Positions 1 to 5,795 are shown, counted from the stretch's first letter. The stretch: DNA of 5,795 nt from an uncultured Granulosicoccaceae bacterium (GCA_937951695.1 CALFBL010000275.1:1-5795); one strand, 5' to 3'. Notes: generated by a model not told the origin, from the letters alone. A program made the numbers and translations.

Positions 1-1
1 G

Positions 2-127
2 ATGGCGCCATTAAGCAAGCTAGAACGCTATTGGATTGGTCTGGTTTCTGGCCTGTTTATCGCACCGGGTCTGGTAAAAATCGGGGTGGATCAAATCGTG
101 CACCCGCTCCCGTGGGTGTTCCACTGA
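2..127 (+). other. Possible hydrophobic reading-frame fragment at the left edge, antisense to the end of hpaG
   Basis: A 41-codon plus-strand frame opens at the ATG at position 2 and may extend left of the window. Its product contains a plausible membrane helix (YWIGLVSGLFIAPGLVKIGV, residues 10-29) after a short charged start. From about position 80 rightwards it runs antisense to conserved hpaG codons, so the tail after roughly residue 27 cannot be native to a normal gene. I do not recognise the family. It could be the end of a neighbouring gene fused to the operon by a deletion or insertion, or chance. The idea rests on its coincidence with the point where hpaG similarity stops. Confidence 0.25.
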
Positions 128-881
128 CGATAATGTCGCCGGGCACGAGCGTTGTGAATGTAGATATGTACTCGATTTGCCGCGCGACCGGGAACAGCAT
201 GCGGCCGGTACTATCCGTTTGCCGCACTTCGCCGTTGACTCGCGCTTCCAATGCGACATCCAATATTTGGTCGTGCTTGATAAAGGGTACCAGCCACGGA
301 CCCATAGCGCCTGAGCGATCCCAGTTTTTCCCTTGTGTGACATTGAATTTTGCGTGCCGTACCCAATCGCGTATCGTGCCTTCATTGCACATCGTGAGAG
401 CGGCGATATGATCCAGCGCGTCTGCTTGTGGGATGCGTCGCCCGCCTTTACCGATGATGAGCGCAATCTCGCCTTCGTAGTCCAGCTGCTCGCTCTCGGG
501 AGGACGCACCAGTGGCGACTCATGACCAACGAAGGAACTGGGGAAACGAATAAACAAGGACATGTTAGGGGGCGCTTCCACACCGTCTTTGTACTCCGCG
601 TTTCGGTCCGGAAAGTTCACCCCCACACAGATGATTTTGCCAGGATCGGGTATCGGGATCTCCCAGTTAAAGCTTCCACTGCGGTGGGTGACTGAGCGGC
701 CCTTAGCGGCCTGGATCAATTCATTGAGGGCACCGTCGTGGACCACGTTACGTAGGGTGTGCCATTGTGGGAAATCATCCGACAAGGCGATGAAGCCTTC
801 GTCGGTGATTACACCAAACATCGATTGACCGTCGACAGATACCGTTGCTATACGATTGGTGGACATGGAGTGCTGACTCAT
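57..881 (-). CDS. hpaG: Fumarylacetoacetate hydrolase family protein (HpaG-type isomerase/decarboxylase), C-terminus truncated
   Basis: Probable 5-oxopent-3-ene-1,2,5-tricarboxylate decarboxylase and/or 2-hydroxyhepta-2,4-diene-1,7-dioate isomerase, acting after HpaF in cytosolic homoprotocatechuate breakdown. It is a single FAH domain of 274 aa, whereas E. coli HpaG fuses two. Visible motifs are the domain-opening PGKIICVGVNF (80-90), the metal-binding pair E136/E138 in DYEGEIA, a third likely metal ligand E167 in CNEGTIRDW (many relatives have Asp there), the active-site stretch GKNWDRSGAMGPW (184-196), and GTPTGAGARFDPPR (254-267). Relatives continue after this last motif with a KPGD-type turn and further beta strands, roughly 20-25 residues; here the frame ends in LPDPVR. 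The ATG forms an ATGA overlap with the dioxygenase stop. I see no clear Shine-Dalgarno, so translational coupling is likely. The second methionine (residue 6) is an alternative start. Family assignment is firm; the exact reaction is inferred from context, and the shortened end may impair folding. Confidence 0.85.
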   Translation of the reverse strand: MSQHSMSTNRIATVSVDGQSMFGVITDEGFIALSDDFPQWHTLRNVVHDGALNELIQAAKGRSVTHRSGSFNWEIPIPDPGKIICVGVNFPDRNAEYKDGVEAPPNMSLFIRFPSSFVGHESPLVRPPESEQLDYEGEIALIIGKGGRRIPQADALDHIAALTMCNEGTIRDWVRHAKFNVTQGKNWDRSGAMGPWLVPFIKHDQILDVALEARVNGEVRQTDSTGRMLFPVARQIEYISTFTTLVPGDIIVSGTPTGAGARFDPPRFLPDPVR

Positions 882-1859
882 TGGGCAATGATCGGAGAGG
901 CTTTTAAATCGGGTTCGCGAACCGTTGCACCATCAAACTCTGTGCCGTGTTCGAACCAGCTCTTGGGAGCAGGAGCACCCCACAGGGTTTGTCGTTGTGG
1001 GTCTTTTAAGTCCCATTTGATCGGCTCCAGATCCGGATCGATGGTCTGGTAATCAGAGCAGTAGATCTCAGTGCGGTGACCATCTGGGTCGCGAATGTAT
1101 AAAAAAAAACGCGTTAGAGATCCCGTGGCGGCCCGGGCCTCGTTCGATGTTATCCACATACCCCGTGGTGGCCATCAAATCCAGCAGATCAATAATGTTT
1201 AACGGCGTGGGTACCCAGAACGCCAGGTGATGCAACCTTGGTCCGCGACCGTTGGTAAAGGCAATGTCGTGTACGCCACCTTTGCGGTGCGTCCAGGCAG
1301 CCCAGAGGCCACCGGTGTCTTCATCTTCGGTATATTCGGTCACTCGAAACCCAAGTTGGTTATAGAAGGCCACGGACTCATCCACGTTGGGGCTAAAGCA
1401 ATTGAAGTGATCGATACGCAATGGCTTAACACCGTTGTATAAGGCGTATTTCTGATGAATTGGTTCAAGCCGATCCATGCGAGCGTAAAACTCTAAAGGA
1501 ACCCCATGCGGGTCGCGTGTGATAAAGGTTTTAGATTGATGCGCGCGATCAACCCATTGCACAGGCTGGCCCTGTTGTTCAAACCACTCAGCCCCGCGCT
1601 CAAGATGCGCTTCATCAAACACCTTAAACGCAAGCTCTCCCACTTGAGGTTCGTTGCCTTTTTTTAGTACCAGGCAGTGATGCCCACGCTCTTCCATTGC
1701 ACGCAGATAAATACGCTCATCGTTTTCATCGGTCACTTGCAAACCCAGCGTATCGACGTAAAACGCCCGACTTCTGGCAAGCTCAGAAACGACCAGTTCG
1801 ACATGACTCAAACGCAGAATATTGAACGGCGGGTTGAAGTTGGGAGCAGGGATCGGCAT
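878..1859 (-). pseudogene. hpaD: 3,4-dihydroxyphenylacetate 2,3-dioxygenase (vicinal oxygen chelate type), frameshifted at a T9 run
   Basis: Extradiol ring-cleavage enzyme converting homoprotocatechuate plus O2 to 5-carboxymethyl-2-hydroxymuconate semialdehyde. It resembles the two-domain VOC enzymes of Brevibacterium fuscum (HPCD) and Arthrobacter (MndD), not the LigB-type HpaD of E. coli. Removing one base from the nine-T run at 1109-1101 gives a continuous 326-aa protein. By comparison with remembered HPCD, metal ligands fall at H151 (DHFNCFSP), H211 (RLHHLAF) and E264 (GHRTEIY); second-sphere residues are N153, H197, H245 (GPGRHG) and Y254. As written, the frame beginning at 1859 changes after SNAFF and stops at 1068, giving 263 aa that lack Y254 and E264. 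The remaining frame runs to 878. A 63-bp gap separates it from hpaE and I see no strong ribosome site; its end overlaps hpaG by ATGA. The break could be a real mutation, a slippage-tolerated run or a sequencing error. Confidence 0.88.
1101..1109 (-). repeat. Nine-T homopolymer at the dioxygenase frameshift
   Basis: The plus strand has nine consecutive A, which read as T9 on the coding strand. Eight T would read Phe-Phe-Leu-Tyr-Ile-Arg-Asp and keep the family motif NAF-x-LYI-x-DPDGHR intact. Nine T shift the frame and lead to a stop at 1068-1070. Runs of this length are known sites of replication slippage and of transcriptional slippage, and are also common sites of read error. Confidence 0.9.
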
Positions 1860-1922
1860 CGGTTTTTGGTCCAGATCAGTTAGGTTTCATAAAGTGATAG
1901 CGTTGGGCGTTGGTATGCGTAC

Positions 1923-3446
1923 TCAGGCACCGAGCTTCGGGATGCGGTGTTCACCGATCGCCAACGCCACGTTCTTGGTTTCCATATAAAAATCAAACGA
2001 CCAGTCGCCGCCGTCACGTCCAATACCACTGGCTTTTACCCCGCCAAACGGGGTCGGCAGGTGACGAACGTTTTCCGAGTTGACCCAAATCATGCCAGCC
2101 TCCAGGGCGTCTGAGAAACGCAGCGCTCGTGACATATCTTCGGTCCACAGATAACCAGCAAGACCGTACGGGGTGCTGTTGGCAATTTCCAGCGCTTCCG
2201 CTTCTGTGTCGAATTCAATCATGGTCAGCACCGGCCCGAATATCTCTTCCTGGCTGATCCGCATGGCTGAGCTGGCCTCGGTGAACAAGGTCGGTTTTAC
2301 AAACCACCCAGCGTCTCCCGCACGTTCTCCGCCGGCAGCGATGGTGGCGCCATCGCTTCGTGCTACATCCATGTACGACATGACTTTATCAAAGTGGGAT
2401 TTGTGTATCAGTGGACCGATTTCTGTATCCGGATCTAGCGGGTGACCGACGCAAAGTTTATTCACCCGTTCAATCAGTTTTTCACGAAACGCTTTGGCCA
2501 CCGACGTTTGCACCAGCAAACGGCTCGATGACGTACAGCGTTCACCGTTTAGTGAATAGATCATAAAAATCGCCGCATCCAGAGCGCGCTCAAGCTTTGC
2601 ATCTTCAAACACCACGACAGGGTTTTTCCCACCCAGTTCCAGGTGTAATCGCTTCAACGTATCCGCGCCTTGCCGGGTAATCATCGAACCGGTTTGACTT
2701 TCACCGACAAACGACACCGCCTTGATGTCCGGGTGTTCGGTTAGCGTGCGACCGGTATCTTCGCCAAAACCGTTCACCGTGTTCCAGACACCGTTGGGCA
2801 AACCCGCTTCGTGAGCAATCTCAGCCAGAATTCTCGCACTTAACGGCGAGAACTCCGCCGGCTTGTGGACGATCGTGCACCCGGCCGCCAGCGCCGGTGC
2901 AATCTTCCAGGTCGACAGCATAAACGGCGTGTTCCACGGCGTGATCACCCCCACAGGCCCAATCGCGCGACGGGACGTGAAGTTCAGGTGCGAGGCGGTC
3001 GGTAACGATTGACCGTTGCGAGCATTGGGTGCTTGATCGGCGAAGTAACGAAAATTCTCAGCCCCGCGAAGAGCGGCCTTTGACATAAAGCGTAGCGCTT
3101 GTCCGGTATCCCAACTCTCACACAAGGCAATCTCGTCAGCACGCTCGACAATTAAGTCCGCGATGGCGTGCAAGATCTCACGACGCTTGGCACCTGACGT
3201 ATTCGCCCACTCGTGAAAGCTGTTCTTCGCAGCTTGTGCCGCGGCATCGATGTCTTGGGCCGTGCCGCGAGCAACCGATGCAATGAACGATTCGTCCACC
3301 GGCGAATGCGTATCAAAGCGTTGCCCATCCGAACCGTCTTTCGATTCTCCGTTGATAAGGTTTTGAATACCACCATCCTGGTAACGAGCAAGGTAGGTGT
3401 TCAAGCGCTGCAGATTGTCGCGGGTCGGGTTTGATAATGTACTCAT
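1923..3446 (-). CDS. hpaE: 5-carboxymethyl-2-hydroxymuconate semialdehyde dehydrogenase
   Basis: NAD-dependent aldehyde dehydrogenase of 507 aa, a normal length for HpaE. It oxidises the ring-cleavage product 5-carboxymethyl-2-hydroxymuconate semialdehyde to the dicarboxylic acid in the cytosol. The complete ALDH fold is visible: PWNTPF with the oxyanion-hole N172, VHKPAEFSP with the NAD-binding K195, the Rossmann-type FVGESQTG (246-253), the general base E270 in LELGGKNP, the catalytic C304 in NGERCTSSSR, EEIFGPV near residue 397, and a C-terminal PFGGVKASGIGRDGG. The ATG overlaps the hpaF stop by 4 bp (ATGA) and is preceded by GGAAG at 3458-3454, seven bases upstream, which supports this start. 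Tight linkage to hpaF, together with the dioxygenase, argues for HpaE over betaine-aldehyde or 2-hydroxymuconic-semialdehyde dehydrogenases, which are otherwise similar. No damage is seen. Confidence 0.93.
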   Translation of the reverse strand: MSTLSNPTRDNLQRLNTYLARYQDGGIQNLINGESKDGSDGQRFDTHSPVDESFIASVARGTAQDIDAAAQAAKNSFHEWANTSGAKRREILHAIADLIVERADEIALCESWDTGQALRFMSKAALRGAENFRYFADQAPNARNGQSLPTASHLNFTSRRAIGPVGVITPWNTPFMLSTWKIAPALAAGCTIVHKPAEFSPLSARILAEIAHEAGLPNGVWNTVNGFGEDTGRTLTEHPDIKAVSFVGESQTGSMITRQGADTLKRLHLELGGKNPVVVFEDAKLERALDAAIFMIYSLNGERCTSSSRLLVQTSVAKAFREKLIERVNKLCVGHPLDPDTEIGPLIHKSHFDKVMSYMDVARSDGATIAAGGERAGDAGWFVKPTLFTEASSAMRISQEEIFGPVLTMIEFDTEAEALEIANSTPYGLAGYLWTEDMSRALRFSDALEAGMIWVNSENVRHLPTPFGGVKASGIGRDGGDWSFDFYMETKNVALAIGEHRIPKLGA

Positions 3447-3835
3447 GCTGAGTCTTCCGGAAGGTAGCGTCGAATGGAACCACTTTTGGGGCTAAGCTCA
3501 GGGTCAATGTTGCGCATTTCCATCGATAGGGCAAAAGAGGATTGAGCGATCAACTCATCGCAGTGCGTTTTGGCTGCCGTAAACAACGCTTGTACCGCTT
3601 GCTTTCGAGTCTCGAGATCTCGTCCCCCGCGCAGCCGCACCGAGATGTCCATATACGCGTGTTCGGGGTTGCCATCGGCGATCAGTGCGTAGTGGCATTC
3701 AATCACCCGAATGCGAACACCAGCCAGTGGAAACACCCCGGTGTCCACAGCCACATCCCGCAGCGTGTGGCATAGAGCAGGGATATCGAGCTTATCGCCC
3801 AGTCCTGGTGAATGATCGATGTGTATATGTGGCAT
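3443..3835 (-). CDS. hpaF: 5-carboxymethyl-2-hydroxymuconate delta-isomerase
   Basis: Small tautomerase-superfamily enzyme of 130 aa (E. coli HpaF is about 126 aa). It converts 5-carboxymethyl-2-hydroxymuconate to 5-oxopent-3-ene-1,2,5-tricarboxylate. The N-terminus MPHIHID leaves Pro1 as the catalytic base once Met is removed, as in the family. Further family segments are TGVFPLAGVRIR (32-43), ADGNPEHAYMDI, the helix GRDLETRKQA, and ALSMEMRNIDPELS near the end. An AGGAG ribosome site at 3849-3845 sits nine bases before the ATG. The gene starts 21 bp after the aminotransferase stop, and its stop overlaps the hpaE start. HpaF has a narrow role, so it is the best single indicator that the operon handles homoprotocatechuate-type intermediates. 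Confidence 0.93.
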   Translation of the reverse strand: MPHIHIDHSPGLGDKLDIPALCHTLRDVAVDTGVFPLAGVRIRVIECHYALIADGNPEHAYMDISVRLRGGRDLETRKQAVQALFTAAKTHCDELIAQSSFALSMEMRNIDPELSPKSGSIRRYLPEDSA

Positions 3836-3844
3836 ACGCCCCTG

Positions 3845-3849
3845 CTCCT
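3845..3849 (-). promoter_or_regulatory. Ribosome binding site of hpaF
   Basis: AGGAG on the minus strand, nine bases upstream of the ATG at 3835, inside the 21-bp gap after the aminotransferase stop. It is the clearest Shine-Dalgarno in the operon and fixes the hpaF start that exposes Pro1. Confidence 0.7.
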
Positions 3850-3856
3850 GTTCGAA

Positions 3857-5203
3857 TTACGCCGCTTTAAAACCGGCATCGAGCGCTGTAAGGAGGGTGT
3901 CTATATCATTGTCTGTGATCACCAGCGCCGGCGACATAATCAGATTCGGGCCCGACACTCGTACCATCGCCCCAGCGCGGTAGGTAGCGTCTTGAATAAC
4001 GGCTGAGGTTTTGGGATCCAGCGGCGTTTTACTGTCCGGATCGCTCACCAGTTCCATCGCTGTCATTAAACCGCGACCACCGCGCACATCGCCAATGAGT
4101 GAATATTTTTTCTGCAACGCTAAGCACCCTTTGTATAACTGAGTGCCCCGGGCGGCCGCATTGTCGATCACGTTCAAGCGTTTGGTTTCTGCCAGACACG
4201 CCAGTGCGGCGGCGGCCCCGACAGGATGGCCCGAGTAGGTATAACCGTGGCCAATTTTTGCCGCTGTATTGTCTTCAAACACTTCCACCATTCGCTCCCC
4301 AAGCATCACTGCACCAAAAGGGAAGTAGCCATTGGTGATCGCCTTGGCGGTGCACATCATGTCAGGCTTCAGGCCCCAGAGCCGTGCGCCCGACCACGCA
4401 CCGGTTCTGCCATAGGCGGTTATCACCTCGTCGGTGATAAACAGAATGCCATGCTCGTTGCAGATCTCTTGCACCCTGGGGGCAAAACTTTCGTGCGGCA
4501 CGATGACCCCACCCGCACCAAGAATCGGTTCCATGATGAACGCAGCGATGGTGCTCGCCCCTTGAAAATTAATTTCATCCACCAATGCCTGTATGCACAT
4601 CTGCGCGAGTTGTTCCGGATCGGTTTCATTAAATGGATTGCGGTAGGGGTAGGGGGCGGGGATATGGAAGCAACCTGGCAACAGAGGCTCGTAGGCCTCG
4701 CGAAAATTGGCGTTTCCGTTGACGCTGGCGCCACCCATGTGGGTACCGTGATAGCCCTTTTTTAAACTTAAAAACTTGGTTCGCCCCGATTCACCGCGTA
4801 GCTTGTGATACTGCCTGGCCAGACGCAAGGCAGTCTCGACAGAGTCTGAACCGCCTGAGGTATAGAACGCACGACTGACACCGTCTTCGGCGAAAAACTC
4901 CGCCAGTTCATACGATAGCTCGATGGCGACATCGTTGGTGGTTCCACGAAAGGTCGAGTAATAGGGGAGTTTGTCGAGCTGGGCCGCAATCGCCGCTTTG
5001 ATGGGCTGACAGGAATAACCGAGATTGACGTTCCACAAACCGCCAACCGCATCCACCACTCGGTGCCCGTCAACATCTTGAATGCAAACCCCACTGGATT
5101 CTGTGATGATTTTTGGCGGTATCGTCAGACTGTCCTCGGGAGAGGTCATCGGATGCCAGAGAAACCGGGCGTTGTTTTCTTTTAGAAAATTCGAGCCTTT
5201 CAT
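3857..5203 (-). CDS. Class III (omega-type) PLP-dependent aminotransferase
   Basis: Fold-type I, class III aminotransferase of 448 aa, a full family length, cytosolic. It moves an amino group between an amine or omega-amino acid and a keto acid. Visible elements are NARFLWHPM near the start, W57 in DAVGGLWNVNLGY (the aromatic active-site residue of omega-transaminases), the phosphate-binding TSGGSDSVETALRLAR (115-130), YHGTH (151-155), E225, D258 in FITDEVITAYGRTG contacting the PLP ring nitrogen, the Schiff-base lysine K287 in AKAITNGYFP, GHGYTYSGHP (318-327), and R415 in MVRVSGPNLIMSP, matching the substrate-carboxylate arginine of omega-transaminases. It is the first gene of the operon, 21 bp before hpaF. 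A weak GAAGAA lies eight bases before the ATG. The substrate is unknown. Tyramine or dopamine deamination feeding (di)hydroxyphenylacetate formation is a guess from context; beta-alanine, GABA or putrescine activity is also possible. Confidence 0.9.
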   Translation of the reverse strand: MKGSNFLKENNARFLWHPMTSPEDSLTIPPKIITESSGVCIQDVDGHRVVDAVGGLWNVNLGYSCQPIKAAIAAQLDKLPYYSTFRGTTNDVAIELSYELAEFFAEDGVSRAFYTSGGSDSVETALRLARQYHKLRGESGRTKFLSLKKGYHGTHMGGASVNGNANFREAYEPLLPGCFHIPAPYPYRNPFNETDPEQLAQMCIQALVDEINFQGASTIAAFIMEPILGAGGVIVPHESFAPRVQEICNEHGILFITDEVITAYGRTGAWSGARLWGLKPDMMCTAKAITNGYFPFGAVMLGERMVEVFEDNTAAKIGHGYTYSGHPVGAAAALACLAETKRLNVIDNAAARGTQLYKGCLALQKKYSLIGDVRGGRGLMTAMELVSDPDSKTPLDPKTSAVIQDATYRAGAMVRVSGPNLIMSPALVITDNDIDTLLTALDAGFKAA

Positions 5204-5338
5204 CAGCGCAGTTCTTCACTCTCCAGCCAGAGTCCCAGTGTGGCAATATTTACTTAACAAAGCAAGATTTTCGCTTATTAAAAGGGCCAATTGACAGCCC
5301 TGTTGAGCCAAATAACACCCAATTCATTGGCCCACGGT
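5204..5338 (-). promoter_or_regulatory. Leader and probable promoter region of the hpa operon
   Basis: AT-rich untranslated stretch between the aminotransferase start and the stop of the upstream unassigned frame. It is the only sizeable gap ahead of the five-gene operon, so the promoter is expected here. I could not identify a convincing -35/-10 pair; the TA-rich stretch near 5255-5285 (minus strand TTAATAAG and TAAATATT) is where a -10 could lie. The left part contains the inverted repeats listed separately. Confidence 0.45.
5284..5333. repeat. Inverted repeat GGGCCAAT ... ATTGGCCC, possible operator
   Basis: The arms GGGCCAAT (5284-5291) and ATTGGCCC (5326-5333) are perfect 8-bp reverse complements, 34 bp apart. 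Inside lies a tighter dyad, CCAATTCATTGG (5319-5330), with 5-bp arms and a 2-bp spacer. A further GAGCCAAAT half-site lies at 5306-5312 and just beyond. Repeated CCAAT/ATTGG half-sites about 80-130 bp ahead of the first gene look like a binding site for a dimeric regulator; hpa operons are often controlled by MarR- or AraC-type proteins. No regulator gene is in the window, so the partner is unknown. The spacing is also compatible with a weak stem-loop. Confidence 0.4.
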
Positions 5339-5339
5339 A

Positions 5340-5558
5340 TTAAATGATCGTCTCAAGTAAGTCGGCGCATTTTTCGGTCAATGCAATCAAGAAAATAACG
5401 AGCTGTGCATCATTGCGGTCACTGTTGCCAAGGGGGCTGCCAATCACAATTAGAGCCGGCAGCATCAAGTCGGTTCCATGGCGATGGCAGACACCGAAGA
5501 CGTTATCAGGGAGACCTACGCTACTGACATTTTTTCGTTCAAGCGTAAAACAAACCGA
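5340..5558 (-). other. Unassigned open frame between the membrane protein and the operon
   Basis: A 72-codon stop-free frame follows a TGA at 5561-5559 and ends in TAA at 5342-5340. The only ATG within it is at 5465, giving a 41-aa product with a hydrophobic stretch (LVIFLIAL) and no clear ribosome site. The upstream half overlaps the end of the membrane-protein gene by about 20 bp. Open frames also exist on the plus strand here (an ATG at 5344 opens an 84-codon frame), so the openness may be chance. I do not recognise any of these products. It may be non-coding DNA, a remnant of a lost gene, or a small protein. Nothing else is visible in this part of the gap, and no obvious terminator follows the membrane-protein gene. 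Confidence 0.2.
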
Positions 5559-5795
5559 TCAGGCCCAGCGCAATAGAGAACAACGCACCCAGGGTTAGTA
5601 TCGCGCGCAGCGTTAAAAACCAGTCTGGGGTGATCTGAGCCTTATGAGAGTGGGAATCCATCAAGTATTGCGCCCATAGGCCAAGCGCGAGTAGAAACAA
5701 TCCGTATTCGACGCGCAGCAATAACGCAGCCCAGGCCATCAAACTGGGCACCATGGCCGGACCGACCACCTCCCAGCGCTGCATCATGTCCGGGC
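5539..5795 (-). CDS. Small multi-pass membrane protein, DUF3429-like, N-terminus outside the window
   Basis: The frame enters from the right edge and ends at TGA 5541-5539. About 84 residues are visible, with hydrophobic segments at VGPAMVPSLMAWAALLL, YGLFLLALGLWAQYL, and a last helix ILTLGALFSIALGLIGLFYA after a short polar loop containing ITPDWFLTLRAIL. The arrangement (a VPSLMAW helix, a second helix ending near D, then a W-F/Y-L-x-L-R segment and a final helix) matches my memory of the C-terminal half of DUF3429 inner-membrane proteins, whose function is not established. The ATGs at 5787 and 5784 are probably internal, since the family has more helices upstream and the frame stays open to the edge. 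It faces the same way as the operon but is separated by about 335 bp, so it is likely an independent housekeeping-type neighbour. Confidence 0.65.
   Translation of the reverse strand, partial: PDMMQRWEVVGPAMVPSLMAWAALLLRVEYGLFLLALGLWAQYLMDSHSHKAQITPDWFLTLRAILTLGALFSIALGLIGLFYA

Noticed and set aside
381..383. Glutamate instead of aspartate at the third metal ligand of the FAH protein (residue 167)
   Set aside because: The CNEGTIRDW form is, as I recall, common in this subgroup of FAH-family proteins, so it is not evidence of inactivation.
20..583. Long minus-strand frame of 187 codons overlapping hpaG
   Set aside because: It lies in a different frame from the FAH coding sequence, with low-complexity Arg/Ser-rich content and no family motif. 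It is a shadow of hpaG. I checked whether its end supplies the missing hpaG tail and it does not.
1860..1922. The 63-bp gap between hpaE and the dioxygenase as an internal terminator or promoter
   Set aside because: I found no stable hairpin followed by a T run and no convincing -35/-10 pair. A short ATG frame inside stops after four codons.
3542..3775. Plus-strand frames opposite hpaF
   Set aside because: They are antisense to a complete HpaF with its own ribosome site, and the products show no family features.
4226..4765. Plus-strand frame of 179 codons opposite the aminotransferase
   Set aside because: It is fully antisense to an intact, motif-complete aminotransferase, with no ribosome site or recognisable domain.
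1..5795. CRISPR arrays, tRNA/rRNA genes, transposases or defence systems
   Set aside because: There are no regularly spaced repeats, no tRNA-like cloverleaf and no transposase or nuclease motifs. Almost all DNA is accounted for by catabolic genes.

Overview
This window holds most of a meta-cleavage (homoprotocatechuate) catabolic operon of a proteobacterium. Base composition is mid-range, apparently a little over 50% GC by eye. I infer a gammaproteobacterium, possibly marine, from protein style only; no phylogenetic marker is present.

Layout, all on the minus strand and read from right to left. The right edge (5539-5795) carries the C-terminal part of a small multi-pass membrane protein resembling the DUF3429 family. 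A gap of about 335 bp (5204-5538) follows. It contains an unassigned open frame without a convincing start, then an AT-rich leader with nested inverted repeats that probably holds the operon promoter and operator. The operon runs in this order: class III aminotransferase (5203-3857), hpaF isomerase (3835-3443), hpaE aldehyde dehydrogenase (3446-1923), an hpaD-type ring-cleavage dioxygenase of the vicinal-oxygen-chelate fold (1859-878, frameshifted), and a single-domain fumarylacetoacetate-hydrolase-family gene of hpaG type (881-57). Two junctions are 4-bp ATGA overlaps, one gap is 21 bp and one is 63 bp, so the five genes are very likely co-transcribed.

Pathway logic: the dioxygenase opens 3,4-dihydroxyphenylacetate to 5-carboxymethyl-2-hydroxymuconate semialdehyde. 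HpaE oxidises this to the acid, HpaF tautomerises it, and the FAH-family protein decarboxylates and/or isomerises the next intermediates. The hydratase (hpaH) and aldolase (hpaI) that finish the route are not in the window. The leading aminotransferase has no place in the canonical pathway and may feed an amine or amino-acid precursor into it.

Two genes look damaged as written. The dioxygenase has one extra T in a nine-T run, which separates the end of its catalytic domain (including the glutamate metal ligand) from the rest. The FAH-family gene stops about 20 residues early, just after its conserved C-terminal motif. There it meets an unrelated hydrophobic plus-strand reading frame at the left edge, which suggests a rearrangement junction or a sequence error. 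I see no CRISPR array, RNA gene, insertion sequence or defence system. This is an ordinary catabolic operon with some unusual breaks, not a clearly new type of system.
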